Shown: piece after piece, positions 1-10,369 of the stretch
Layout of the letters: the number at the start of each line of letters is the position of its first letter
Numbering within the stretch: the first letter of the stretch is position 1
Assembly: GCA_907163375.1 (NCBI GenBank)
Contig: CAJQUW010009333.1
Span: 1 to 64,000, forward strand
Source of the DNA: Prostheceraeus crozeri
Taxonomy: Eukaryota; Platyhelminthes; Polycladida; Euryleptidae
Direction of reading: 5' to 3'
Length of the DNA: 64,000 nt
The notes under the pieces: model-generated
What the model was told of the DNA's origin: nothing
What the model saw: the letters and a program-made list of their open reading frames with translations, nothing else
The model's database searches: none
Translations under genes and position numbers: made by a program

Positions 1-441
1 AAGTTCATGTAAAAAGTGCAAATTTTTGCAAACAATCACCTTTTCGAGTTGCCAAGGTCACATCGGTTTGGCAACTCGAAAAGGGCCTATGAAAATCTTA
101 TACGAAGTTGCCTAGACTACGTCTGTCTTCTGCTCATTGGTCTTCCCTCGTCTTACAGTGAGATGTTGGAACGTATTTCCAAGCGAGCACATCGGATTAT
201 GGCCTCAAACGGAGAGAATGTGTTCATTTGTCAATGCGAATCAATCAAGAAGAGGAGAGAGAAAATAGGCATCAAGCTATTCAAGAAAGCCGAAAGCGAT
301 CCTGGCCATATTCTGCATCTGCTTATTCCAAAGAGATTGAGACATTGCAATCATCTACTCATCCCCCGTTGCCGCAGTTTAATGTGTCAGTCTTCCTTCA
401 TACCATATGTCGCTGCCTTGCTGAACAAAACTGATTTGTAA
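1..441 (+). pseudogene. LINE reverse transcriptase, C-terminal end (5' cut by window)
   Basis: The open frame (about 141 codons, stop at 439-441) reads like the extreme C-terminus of a CR1/Jockey-type LINE polyprotein. It has a stretch like SCLDYVCLLLIGLPSSYSEM, then LERISKRAHRIM, then a tail with LF, HILHLLIPKR and a final F-P--A-LLN. In this family that region lies beyond the palm and thumb of the reverse transcriptase. The catalytic FADD motif would lie upstream of the window, so activity cannot be judged. The ATG at 16 is not a true start. The fragment is probably a 5'-truncated insertion. The clade call is from general resemblance only. Confidence 0.6.
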
Positions 442-1020
442 CTTTTCTGTAAACATTGCATACTACAAGTATTCTTGATTTTATGATTATTATTTGTCTT
501 ACGAAATATACACTTACTACTACTACTCATTATCCACCGAACAGCAAAATAAATCATAAATGTAGAGTCCTAATAAATAGTGTCTGTAATCGGGATGGAT
601 TTTGATGACAAACGAGGCATAATGGAATAGCGATTGCAAATGACAGGTTTGCTTGGAAGACGTAATTATTTTGCAGAACAAGGACTGACGTCACAGTTCT
701 TTCCTAAAATTAATCTGCTTGATTTTAATTTTGTTATCATATCTTTTTGTAATTTTTTCGCAATTTCAAATTCAAATTCAATTTCGCAATTCTTTAGGAA
801 GTGTCTCTAAATTCAAGAAGGAAAATAGTTAGAAAATATGCGGCCATGTTTTGGGGCCAATTGTGTTGACTATTTCAATAGTGACTTTTCTATGAAAGTC
901 GCATATGTATATATATATATCTTCAATTGTTCAATCGTCAATATATCTTCATTCACAGATTTAGGCTTCAAATATTCCATTTAACAAGATTTTATAATTT
1001 ATTTTAAGCAGCATTTTTTA
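442..1020. other. Intergenic, no gene seen
   Basis: AT-rich DNA with a short (TA)n run near 907-920. No open frame, RNA gene or terminal repeat that I could support. Confidence 0.5.
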
Positions 1021-1150
1021 GTATTGATGTAAAGGGTTTAAGCCAAACTGCTAAAAGAAATAGTGGCAAATTGATCATATATTGCAAATTTTCCCCGTTA
1101 AGACGGCCTTATCATGTAGATACAACGATAAAAAGGAAGACATCAAAATT
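1021..1150. repeat. Left outer arm of a PLE-associated inverted repeat
   Basis: This arm is closely similar to the reverse complement of 3852-3992. Shared blocks include AAAGGGTTTAAGCCAAACTG and the run over CCGTTAAGACGGCCTTATC, with scattered mismatches. Read on the minus strand it lies just beyond the PLE endonuclease fragment at 1157-1378, so it is probably the 3' end of that element. The matching arm sits downstream of the plus-strand PLE fragment. Confidence 0.65.
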
Positions 1151-1156
1151 CAAAAA

Positions 1157-1378
1157 TCAGTGATTGATATTCTGTGCATTCCTCCCGTTATTTATCATAG
1201 GACATAGTATTTGATTATCACACATTCTCAAAGGCGTAAGTTGATGGTTTCGATATCTGTCAATGACTTTTACATCAATATCGTATTTACACGATAGGCG
1301 GTGTTTGTGAACAGAGGTATGATGGTGAGTGACATGTTCATTGATTAGTATCATAACTTCGTAAAATGGAAAATTCAT
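1157..1378 (-). pseudogene. Penelope-like element, C-terminal half of GIY-YIG endonuclease
   Basis: The frame has the order seen in Penelope-like endonuclease tails: INEHVTHHHTSVHKHRLSC, then DIDVKVIDRYRN, a degenerate LR-C-NQIL segment and a final INNGRNAQNINH. Known PLE proteins have R-EH, a KH-C pair, an IDI segment, LR-EA-LI and P-INN in this order. The GIY-YIG core itself is absent, so this is a truncated copy. It lies head-to-head with the plus-strand fragment at 2330-2770, which shares the words SVYKH/SVHKH, SDIDIE/YDIDVK and GRNAQNINH. The expected Glu of the LREA segment is not present. Confidence 0.65.
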
Positions 1379-2103
1379 AAAATTCTTTTAATTTTGTCGA
1401 CGCTTCGTCCGTTCTTGAGAGACAGTAAAAACGGAACTGGAGATTGACAAGAATTGCAAATACATCTCATGACAAAATTTATCTGATAATGTTACGACGA
1501 TATCATGTGACACCCATCATAGAGATCCAACACGCCATCTGTACAATCACTACGTAGAAATGAACAAAATTGATATAATTGAAATTAACAAGCGCGCTGA
1601 CATGATGACATGACTGACAGTGAAAATTATGGAAAGTGCTTAAATGAAAACAGAAGAGATGCATCAGGAAAAGGACATGAGAGAAAAAATTTAAAATAAA
1701 TAAATAAAGTCAAAAAAGGGATAAAAATAAAGGAAAAATTAAGTGAAATAAATAAAATAAATAAAAGCTGAGAGACAATCAAAAAAGATCAAGTAAAAGT
1801 CACAAAATTGTTGAAATAAAAAGACGATCTTTCTGTACACATAAACCGGGGCGCATCCACTTGATTGCTACACCCTCAGCGATGAAAATTCCGTAAGATG
1901 AGCTACACTTTCTGATCTTTGAGAAGTCCTCGATGGTGGCCGATGTTCGATGGTTACACTCGTGATGATATCGGGTGATGCTTGAGGCAGGAGACTGTCT
2001 GGATCTGGGTCGCGATGTGCTTTTTGAAAGCCATCCGTTGTATTGTCTCTCAAGAACGGACGAAGCGCCAGCAAAATTAAAAGAATTTTATGAATTTTCC
2101 ATT
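1366..2103. repeat. Inner inverted repeat between two head-to-head PLE fragments
   Basis: The left arm, about 1366-1425, matches the reverse complement of about 2043-2103. Both contain AATTTTATGAATTTTCC or its complement and CTCTCAAGAACGGACGAAGC. The roughly 620-bp centre (1426-2042) has no recognisable gene. It holds an A-rich part (1670-1830) of short AAATAAAT words. Together with the outer arms this makes a nested palindromic structure. Confidence 0.65.
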
Positions 2104-2329
2104 TTTAAAAGTTATCTACAAATTGGCATCAACAAAGAATGATTATTATTATGTTCATTGATTCGCGCGCGTGTAGAAATAATCAACAAAAGAAACAATG
2201 TGAACGCGAATTTGAAAATATTTAGCAACTAAATGATTTTTCTCCTAATTTTATGAGTCGCAAAGTGCCTAAAGTCTCACACACGCGTAAAAAGTACAAC
2301 ATAAGAACGAATTCTTCTACTTCCACATC

Positions 2330-2770
2330 CCATATATTTCAGACTGTGTTAATCTCAAAATCAAAACAATCTTTCAAAAATTAGAATTACCTGTCCGACT
2401 TTATCATCGACCTAATACTTTACAAATGATGCTACAAAAACACAAAAGAAGGAAACAATGTACTTCCATTAATTGTAGAAATCCAAATAAGAACATCTGC
2501 TTTAGTGAATTAGTAATTCATAAAATTGAATGTAAAAACTGTAAGCACTTTTACGTAGGAAACACGGTCAGATTTCTACACACGCGAATCAATGACCATC
2601 TTGTTCACCATCATTCCTCTGTTTACAAACACCTCCAATTGTGTACATCCGATATTGACATAGAAACAGGGAGGAATGCACAGAATATCAATCATTGTAC
2701 CATAGTTATGAGTTATTCTTTCCTAGGACATAAAAGAATAAATTTCTATAACTTCATAGTTTTGCTATGA
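2330..2770 (+). pseudogene. Penelope-like element, GIY-YIG endonuclease fragment
   Basis: The reading begins before the ATG at 2426 with a segment like LPVRLYHRPNTLQMM. A cysteine-bearing linker (CTSINCRNP) follows, then the endonuclease core HKIECKNCKHFYVGNTVRFL, HTRINDH and SVYKHLQLC. The YVG, R-LHTRI-DH and KH-C order is typical of the GIY-YIG nuclease of Penelope-like elements, which nicks target DNA for target-primed reverse transcription. After DIDIE the frame jumps to GRNAQNINH, so the middle of the domain (the LREA part) is deleted. No reverse transcriptase domain is present. This is a dead 5'-truncated copy. Confidence 0.7.
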
Positions 2771-3851
2771 AAGTGTGAAAATAATTGAAAACAGTGAAAA
2801 TAACTGAAATGCTCATTTGTAAGAATAGTTCAGTTACTTTCACACTTGATGATGGAGCATGCTCTATAGCAATGTTGGTTCGATTCATATACTGGAAAAA
2901 GGTGATATATACCATATTAGAATAGTTAATATTACATAGCGTTGATATCACGATAGAATGCATTTCCTTGCTCCATTTGGTTTTCATTTGTTTACTAGCC
3001 TCTTATTTCTCATTCTTCATCGGTCTAGCATTAGAAGAAGCCAGAATCTGGCTTTCCGGGTTTGAACATAAAATTGTCCAGTTAATTCAACTTAACTTGC
3101 TAATTTGTGTTACTGTTTTGGTTATCTTTGATAGCTTATTACTTAAGATTGTTTGCTTGAGAAACATATTATATTTCTTTGAATTTTTGTGAACAATATT
3201 GTGGCAGTTTTCTTGCTAATTATAGCTCCATTAGTTTACCATTATTACATTTAAAGGTCATTAATTGCTTCATCCATGTTTCCTGTAAATTCGAAAACGA
3301 TTTTAGTGCTGTCTTCTTAATTGAAATTTCTACTGCTCTAAACTTTCATTATTCATCGCACATGCTGAGATACAAAATTTGATTGGTGCTGGCGCATCAC
3401 CCAACAACTTTCCTCGAACAACTCCCTGGTGTGTGGCTAAGTCTTCATTAGACCTAGTGTTTTACCGTGCTTTAGCTTTGTTAATTCCTGTCATTCATCC
3501 GTCAATGTCACAATTATCAAATTGAACAAAGCAGAATTGCATCTTGAACTAACTGCTTCCACAACTGAATCTAAAACTGTGAAAGTAACTGACTTTTGAA
3601 TAAGAAGGTCAAAATCATAGAGCTCGGCTATGATTTATCATTTTATCATTGCCTTGTGCTGATAGCTATGATACATAGCTATGGTACCATAGACAAAATG
3701 TGATGCATGGAGATTTTCATAGTTTCAAAACACTCATATTCCGAATAGATCACTAAAGCTCGTGATCGATGCAGAATACTCATGTTTTGAAACAATGAAA
3801 ATAAATCTCCATGCACCACATTTGTCATGGTATAACTACTACTTAATTTTG
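2771..3851. other. Unassigned insert with foldbacks, between PLE fragment and its 3' arm
   Basis: There is no convincing gene. A foldback at about 3708-3813 pairs GCATGGAGATTTTCATAG with CTATGAAAATCTCCATGC-like sequence at the other end. Shorter self-complementary words occur around 3610-3690. The placement suggests a non-autonomous insertion that separates the PLE endonuclease piece from its 3' sequence at 3852. Confidence 0.4.
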
Positions 3852-3992
3852 GAATTTTTATGTTTTCCTCTTTATCGTTGTATCTGCACGATAAGGCCGT
3901 CTTAACGAGGAAAATTTGCAATATATGATCAATTTACTACTATTTCTTTCAGCAGTTTGGCTTGAACCCTTTAAATCAATACCTCAAATAGT
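3852..3992. repeat. Right outer arm of the PLE-associated inverted repeat
   Basis: Reverse-complement partner of 1021-1150, including ATAAGGCCGTCTTAACGAGG and CAGTTTGGCTTGAACCCTTT. The two arms are about 2.7 kb apart. Confidence 0.65.
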
Positions 3993-4122
3993 CTGATTCA
4001 TAAATCTGAACTGCATAAATAAGTGTCAGACATTACTACAAGTGAAGAATCAGTTTCATTATAGAGTGACCCTCAATGAATATTTGAAATATCAGACTTC
4101 GGTTTACCGATTATCCGAGTAA

Positions 4123-4923
4123 TTAAATTATGGAAAGCAGATCGTCTCTCACCTTTTTCAATGCAGTATTGAAAACACTCGAATCAGTATTGTAACGGGA
4201 TACGTGTCCGCATGTGGTAGAATATATAAGAAACATATTGTTTCCCATTTTTTCCAACCGATCATTAAATTCCTTTTGCATGGAACTTGGGTTGTCAGTT
4301 GTACCTTGTACAGTCATTGAACGCGAATATGACGTCCCTTGAATGTCCACGTTTTCCATTGACTCCGTGACTCGTTCGACTTGAGGATCTTCAGTGTGTC
4401 TTTGTTGTTCCTCCGTCACCGTCGTTGTATTGCCCTGAGATGCATCCTTCTTTTCTACCGTCATTCTCGTATGCGGCATAACTTTCTCACCAAGACAGGT
4501 ATGAAACATGAAAATCTTGGGTTTATCTTTGAACCGTTCACATTTGTCGTCGTGAAATTTGTCCAGAATTTCAGTTATGGGGATAGAAGGTGAATCTTTT
4601 CTATCCGTCAAATACAACATATTTTGATTTCCATGGCAAGAAATGTATATCATTAAGAAATCTGGCTTAGAACCATCATGCTGTGCGATTTCGTCCAGCT
4701 GCTGCAGTAACTGTCCAAAATCGGTGATCAAGTAAGAGTCCTCTGAGGGAGGTGTTCCTTGCACCTGTTCATATACGGTGCCCTCTGTTTCATCCCCACA
4801 AACATAAGAAAGGAAATTGTTCACAACTGTGTAACTATCGTTCCCTCCCGCCAACAGAACTTCTCCTTTTGATGAGTTTTCATCATAGTCTCGAAATAGA
4901 AACATCTTACGAACGCCGACCAT
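4123..4923 (-). CDS. Caspase-like (peptidase C14) protein, altered S1 pocket
   Basis: The frame encodes 266 residues from the ATG at 4923. It stays open about 20 codons further upstream, so it may be the last exon of a longer gene. Caspases are cytosolic cysteine proteases that cut after aspartate in cell death or inflammation. Seen here: the large-subunit block FLMIYISCHGNQ with the catalytic His (about residue 97), then IPITEILDKF, and KPKIFMFHTCLGE with the catalytic Cys (about 143), matching the family's QACRG. A Thr/Glu-rich linker of about 70 residues follows, then a small-subunit-like block NMFLIYSTTCGHVSRYNTDS. The usual S1 residues differ: the Arg near LLAGGNDS is missing, QACRG reads HTCLG, and SWRN reads SRYN. 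Cleavage after Asp is therefore doubtful. No death-fold prodomain is visible. It could be a retrocopy or a pseudoenzyme, but the frame has no breaks. Confidence 0.7.
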   Translation of the reverse strand: MVGVRKMFLFRDYDENSSKGEVLLAGGNDSYTVVNNFLSYVCGDETEGTVYEQVQGTPPSEDSYLITDFGQLLQQLDEIAQHDGSKPDFLMIYISCHGNQNMLYLTDRKDSPSIPITEILDKFHDDKCERFKDKPKIFMFHTCLGEKVMPHTRMTVEKKDASQGNTTTVTEEQQRHTEDPQVERVTESMENVDIQGTSYSRSMTVQGTTDNPSSMQKEFNDRLEKMGNNMFLIYSTTCGHVSRYNTDSSVFNTALKKVRDDLLSII

Positions 4924-5099
4924 TCTCTCCACCGACCAGAGTACACTCTGACACGGTTGCTGTATATCGTGTGTTAAACTACATCAGCAATGACATTGCC
5001 GGATTGGCCAATGACATGCTGATTCAGCAGAACAACCTTCACATTTCATCCTGTGCTGGAATAGATGATTCATGCAAACGCCCACTTCCACTCACGCCA

Positions 5100-5384
5100 T
5101 GAATCTGTTGTCCCTTGAAAGTGTTTTCATTTTTCACTAATAGTGCCGCATTGGCTCCTGCAAGAGGCGTTCTATAATAAGAATTCTGAGAATTCTTGGA
5201 ACTCTAAGAATTCTAAGAATTCTATGTCGCCGATGCGGCATCTTCGGGAATGTAGAGAAAGTAAGTACATAAGGGAAATATGGAATCAATGGTGATTTGA
5301 GGCGATACCGACACATAGGCGAAAGAGAAAGAGTAGACTTCATTGTCAGTAGCGTGATGTCAAGACGTCTAATGGCACGGTGCG
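5100..5384. other. Spacer with a GAATTC-rich imperfect repeat
   Basis: Between 5178 and 5225 four GAATTC words recur in an AGAATTCTNAGAATTCT-like pattern. Copies of a GCCGCAT-like word flank it at about 5143 and in the complement near 5230. No gene is seen. Confidence 0.45.
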
Positions 5385-5956
5385 CACAGATCAACTTTTT
5401 GGGAAAGAAAAATGTCCATAAAAACGGAAAGTTGATTCTAGACCAAAATTTTGCAAGAATTCTGAATTTTTAAATTCGAAAATATTTCATCTAGCTATTC
5501 AAAAGATACAGCCGATTTATTGATCAGTATCTATCTGATTGACTATTGGTGATTGATTTTGTTGAAAAATGCATCTAGAAATGCTACAAGAATGAATTCT
5601 AACCTAATTTGCAACGTAGAATTCGAATATGGCATCAAAATCTTTCGCTGATGAGTCAATATGAAGATAGAGGCAATATATTGATCAGTATCGATCAGAA
5701 TGATTGGTGTGATTGATTTTGCTAAAAACTCACCTAGGAATGTCGTAAAAATGAGTCCTAGTCTAACTTATAACGTAGAATTCGAATTTTACATCAAATT
5801 TATGCCCTGATAGGTCAACATCAAGATAGGGACAAGATATTGATCAGTATCAATCAGACTGATTGGTGTGATTGATTTTGTTAAAAATGCATTTGGGAAT
5901 GCCAGAAGAATAAATGCTACTACCGAAAATGGTGCGTTGAATTCAAATTTCGCATC
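5385..5956 (+). repeat. Left terminal inverted repeat (first part)
   Basis: This arm pairs with about 10440-11012. It holds subterminal repeats with cores near 5517-5570, 5675-5730 and 5840-5890, each with TGATCAGTAT followed by a GATTGATTTTG word. The arm continues after the hAT insertion at about 7314-7375 with a fourth, more diverged repeat. Confidence 0.75.
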
Positions 5957-5964
5957 CAAATAAG

Positions 5965-7305
5965 CAGAGATGCTTAACAGCCAGTTGTAGCTGTTAACAG
6001 CAAATTCATACATTGTGCTTAAAACACGGCAAAAAGATGTTTGATTAAAACAGGTAAAATCAATATATCTCTTACCAACAAATAGTCTTAATTTGATATG
6101 ATGTATGATGCATTATATGCTATTATGGTTAATTACATTACAACTTTATCATATGATACCTGGTTATAACAATGATGATAGAGATAAATGTAGATTGTAG
6201 ATGTTACAACTTGACGACATCTGAAATGTTATAGATATGTTCTTACCTTTTATATGATTAACGCTCTTTACATACACTACATGTAGTCTTACGTTTCTCA
6301 TTAAAAGCTTATAATTTGTGATATACTTTAATATACTTGGATATCTAATCCTTATGTCTTACTTATACGATATGATGATTATAAAATATGTAGGCGGTAA
6401 GTCTGGCTACCTTTGCTTAATGAAACTGAGCTGTGATATCTGTATACGAAGTAGGGAGCATTATTTGATATTTTCGTTGACTTCAAAGTTTTCCTCGAGT
6501 GGAAATAAGAACTTTACTCCCACTCCACTTTACTTCCAGTAGTCTAACGACAGGATGGACAGATCAAACTAAAACTCCCCTAGTTCAAGAGAGACGCGTG
6601 CCCGTAGGAGATGGGTATGTGCATACATATACGTGTGCGTTTCACTCTCGACGATCAACTGTTTATTCGCTACAACATGCCTAGTTATGAGAAAGAGGAC
6701 AACCGTCTTCCAAAAGCAATTTGTGGTATATGTCGAGTAGCTCTGTCCGAGTTTCCTAATGGAAAATTTAGTAGACACATTGATTTGTTCGATCACAGCC
6801 TTATTGAATTATGACACAAATATCTCAACAGATATTGAAAATGAAATACTCAACATCTCTAGCGAGGATGAAGAATGACAATGGTACAAAGTTGTTTTCA
6901 AGATTGTTATGATTCAATAGAGTTTTCAAGTCTGTATATACTATACTTCCTTAAATATAGTCGTTATTAGCCTATTACTTTTTAGGTTCATTGTTTTCTT
7001 TTGTATAATATGAAGTTCATGTCATGGAGGTCTTGTTTGTACTCATGTATGCCTACTAAACGTAAGATGCAATGTTTCTAACATGTAGATGTAATTCGTT
7101 AGTTGCAGTTGGGCTTTGTTGACTTCAATGGAAGTTGATTTATATTGGAAAGGAAGTTAAGCATTCTACAGGGCAAATTACAGTTGCAAAGCTAGTTAAA
7201 TACGATTAAATATAAAATGCTTTTAACAGCTGCTGTTAACAGCTAACAGCTTGGCTGTTACTGTTAACAGCTAGTATACTGTTAACAGCAAATACAGCAT
7301 CCCTG
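5965..7305. mobile_element. hAT-like non-autonomous element (1341 bp)
   Basis: The ends are CAGAGATGCT at 5965 and AGCATCCCTG at 7305, inverted with 9 of 10 matching, and they fit the CAGRG termini of hAT elements. It is flanked by a perfect 8-bp duplication, CAAATAAG, at 5957-5964 and 7306-7313. Just inside both ends are several copies of the palindrome-like word GCTGTTAACAG. The interior has no full transposase. It holds a 123-bp stretch nearly identical to the host transposon's gene (6687-6809), followed by a short acidic tail that reads like a transposase C-terminus (ending near 6860). It sits inside the left inverted repeat of the larger transposon, so it arrived later. Confidence 0.8.
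6687..6809 (+). pseudogene. Captured transposase zinc-finger fragment inside the hAT element
   Basis: These 123 bases match 8231-8353 with only two mismatches by eye. They encode the block YEKEDNRLPKAICG-CRVAL and KFSRHIDLFDHSLI. Identity stops abruptly on the right (TTATTG then unrelated). Upstream only protein-level similarity remains (LDDQLFIRYNMPSYEKE against EDNHRLINEYVFSGYEKE). This looks like a mosaic made by fragment capture or by local gene conversion. Confidence 0.65.
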
Positions 7306-7690
7306 CAAATAAGCCGATGATGATTCATTATGAAGATAGATACAATATATTGATCAGCATGCATTTGATTGATTTTGTATCGAAATACTTATCAGTGTTT
7401 TGTGCTGTAAATACATGTAGGCTATACAATGTAGCTACTCATTTTCTATGTTTATCAACGATATTTTTTTCTATCTTGATCAGAATCTACTGTAGGCCCT
7501 ACCTTGTACTTGATCATATGATTTTACAGAGAAAGCGCTTCGTCAAGAAACGGATCTACTGGTCATCTACGGTATATGTTGTTGACTAAAAAGTCGATTG
7601 ATCCTTCTTGTGTTGTCGGTCGAACTAAGGCGGAGTGTGACTAATGATGAAATGACAATGCAGTCATGCAGCTGCTGCGTGCGCGTGGGT

Positions 7691-7946
7691 CATAGAAATT
7701 GACAACAATAAAACCTCTAGAATGGAAATTAAGCTTCATGCAATGCACAATAACGGCACATAAATCGCACGCATTTTTACTTAGATGCACCTGCCAACGT
7801 CTGTATCATTGGGTTAGAATCAGTCACATGAGTAAATCGAAGCTTTTAATTGGCGATTCATGCCCCAAATTAGTTCCCTCGGATGTGCCGCGACCTTGAG
7901 TCAATTTCCATTCTAGCGAACTTCAGATAAACAGTTTATTTTTGTG
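7691..7946 (+). mobile_element. MITE family B, copy 1 (256 bp)
   Basis: The termini are CATAGAAATTGAC at the left and a TTTATTTTTGTG-like right end. The target duplication GCGTGGGT is perfect at 7683-7690 and 7947-7954. The interior includes a short chance frame of 66 codons that is also present in the other copies and is not taken as a gene. The other copies are at 21121-21376 and 32826-33081. Confidence 0.85.
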
Positions 7947-8082
7947 GCGTGGGTGGTCTCTATCTGCAATCGTCGATTTGTTTACGCGCAAGCATTGTTC
8001 ATTCCGATCACTACACTGAACAGCTTGAGATTGTTTTACTTGATTGTTGTCACTGCTTTCATTAGCACATCATACATGTATC

Positions 8083-10191
8083 ATGGCATGTGCATCACAT
8101 AGTAAGTTCAAGTTAACACATGATGAAAGTCTACAAAGAGTTTGTTTACTTTGCTTTCTCAGAGATAAGTCATCGATGAGGCTTCTCACGGAAGATAATC
8201 ACAGACTAATCAATGAGTATGTCTTCTCTGGTTATGAGAAAGAGGACAACCGTCTTCCAAAAGCAATTTGTGGTACATGTCGAGTAGCTCTGTCCGAGTT
8301 TTCTAATGGAAAATTTAGTAGACACATTGATTTGTTCGATCACAGCCTTATTGGGAAAGAAGCCAACTATTACGATACCAGATCATCATCGATAGCAACT
8401 GATTGTGAATGTCTTGTATGCGTAGCGGCTCATTCAAACTGTACAGTCAAGGATTCTTCCACGAAGAGAATGAGAGGGCGGCCACGATCGTCCTCACGAG
8501 CTGATGCAGATATTCCAGATCGTATCAAACTTTGTTCATTGTGTCTGTCAAAAATAGGACGAGGACTCAAGCACATCTGCACTAGATCAACTTTGACGAA
8601 TAACATCGATCAATTATTGATGACTGTCAAAACGATAGGATGGCAGAGCAGCTCACTCATTCTTTCATGAAAGACAAAGAAAACATGACATCAGTAACTT
8701 CACCTAGGGGTGGTCGACCTTTGATGTTATGCAAACAAGTTAGTCCAGACAGACCCGGTCTTGACGACAGTCCTTCCACATTGACTGATCCAAACATTTC
8801 TAATATTCAAAATAATTTGAATCTGAGTCATAGAAAGACGTTGAAACTGTGTTCCGAAATAAGATCTGTAGACAAGAACATTGTAGAACGGAATGTTTCT
8901 AGACATTTGACAGATATTGACCGATCTCTCAGCGACTATTTTGATGTCAAACCTTTAGACTTCAAAAGAATTGAGCAGAATGTTGTTACACAGACCCAGT
9001 CACAACCTGCAGTCTATTGCAAAGACATTCTAGGACTTATTCAAGCAGTCTGCTGTGAGAGAGGACTAGACAAACCTCACTCCATGATCAAAGTACTCAT
9101 TGATGGCGGCGGTGGTTTCCTGAAGATTTCGTTGACAATTTCAGACTCGATTCAGCAGATATCGTCATCAGACTACTTGCACACAGGTGTTAAAAAGTTG
9201 ATCATCGTATCAGTTGCTCCAAACGTCCAGGAAAATCATTCAAATGTGATGAAGCTTTGGATCACGTCAGATCTTGATCGTCTCACCTGTAGTGATGATA
9301 TGAATTCACAATAGCCTGTGATTTGAAGCTCGGCAACTGTCTTCTAGGTCTGATGAGTCACGGCGCCACCTACCTGTGTTGCTGGTGTAATTCACATAAG
9401 GACTCTCTGATAGAGAAAGGAGAACCAAGAACTTTTCAGTCTCTCAAGAAAAGTATTGGCATTTCCACGAGGATGGAAAAAATCCAAAAAGATCAAAGCA
9501 TTTCGAAAGCGTGGTTCATCCTTCGATAGTAAAGCCAGCGAACTCTGATTCTCCAATTTTACTGATGCTGCCACCCCCTGAATTGCATTTGCTGAGAGGA
9601 CCTTTCGGCACAATCTTTGAGGCAATCTTCCGTGTTTGGCCTCAAGCGGATGCTTGGTTGCAAAAGTGTCATGTCCAGAGAAATCCTCAACATGGAGGCT
9701 GTTTTACCGGCAATTCATGCATGCAGCTACTGAACAAAATTGACGTGCTTGCTGCCATGTGTCCCATCACTTGCCTTCCACATGTGAGGACTTTGCGCTG
9801 TTTTCTCCTGGTAAGAAAACATCTCGAAATTTCGAATTTCATGTATCATTTACGTCATTTATATCCTGATCAATTGTTGCAGGTTGTCAATGCTTGCTAT
9901 GGGACAGAGCTACGCGATGACTTCCGATAACAGATCGATCGATTTGCAGAATCATACCGGGATCTCAACATCAGGGTGGCGCCAAAAATTCACGCCGTGA
10001 TGCACCATGTGCGTGAGTTTTGCACGATGACGAATACAGGTTTAGGCAAGTGGTCGGAGCAAAGCGGCGAGGCTGTTCACTATGACTTCCTGAAAATATG
10101 GGAACACTACACAAGGAAATCAACTGGTCATGATGAATATGCGCCGAGACTATGCAAAGCTGTTTGCGCTTACAACGGGCGCCATGTATGA
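8083..10191 (+). pseudogene. Transposase-like protein with N-terminal Cys/His finger, frameshifted
   Basis: This is the gene of the large-TIR transposon. ATG 8083 (MACASHSKFK) is preferred over the upstream in-frame ATG at 8044 because the similarity begins there. N-terminal part: VCLLCFLRDK, CGTCRVAL and RHIDLF, plausible zinc ligands. A second Cys pair lies in CECLVC and CSLCLSKIG. The middle has FDVKPLDFKR and VLIDGGGGFLKISL. Further on come FTIACDLKLGNCLLGL, CCWC, LPPPELHLLRGP and a C-terminal GLGKWSEQSGEAVHYDF and GHDEYAPRLCKAVCAYN. I know similar uncharacterised proteins from cnidarians and amphioxus but no experimental function. It is broken by frameshifts near 8635, 9300 and 9455 and by an in-frame stop at 9928-9930. 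I read the fold as transposase because of the flanking inverted repeats. Confidence 0.7.
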
Positions 10192-10369
10192 TCGCTCAAT
10201 TTACTTTTACTTTTGTTAGTTTAACAATACAACTTTGTTGACACACGCTTATAGCTCTATTTCTTGAATTCTACATGTACGAGTTCATCATTTCTATTGT
10301 ACATTCATTTATACATGTACATTCATTTCTATCATTTTGTGTTAGCATTCATGTGACATGCTGTACAAT

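Noticed and set aside
4752-5102. 116-codon plus-strand frame
   Set aside because: Largely the complement of the caspase-like gene; no domain of its own.
7699-7899. 66-codon gene, also at 21169 and 32834
   Set aside because: The same frame in three copies lies wholly inside the 256-bp MITE family B.
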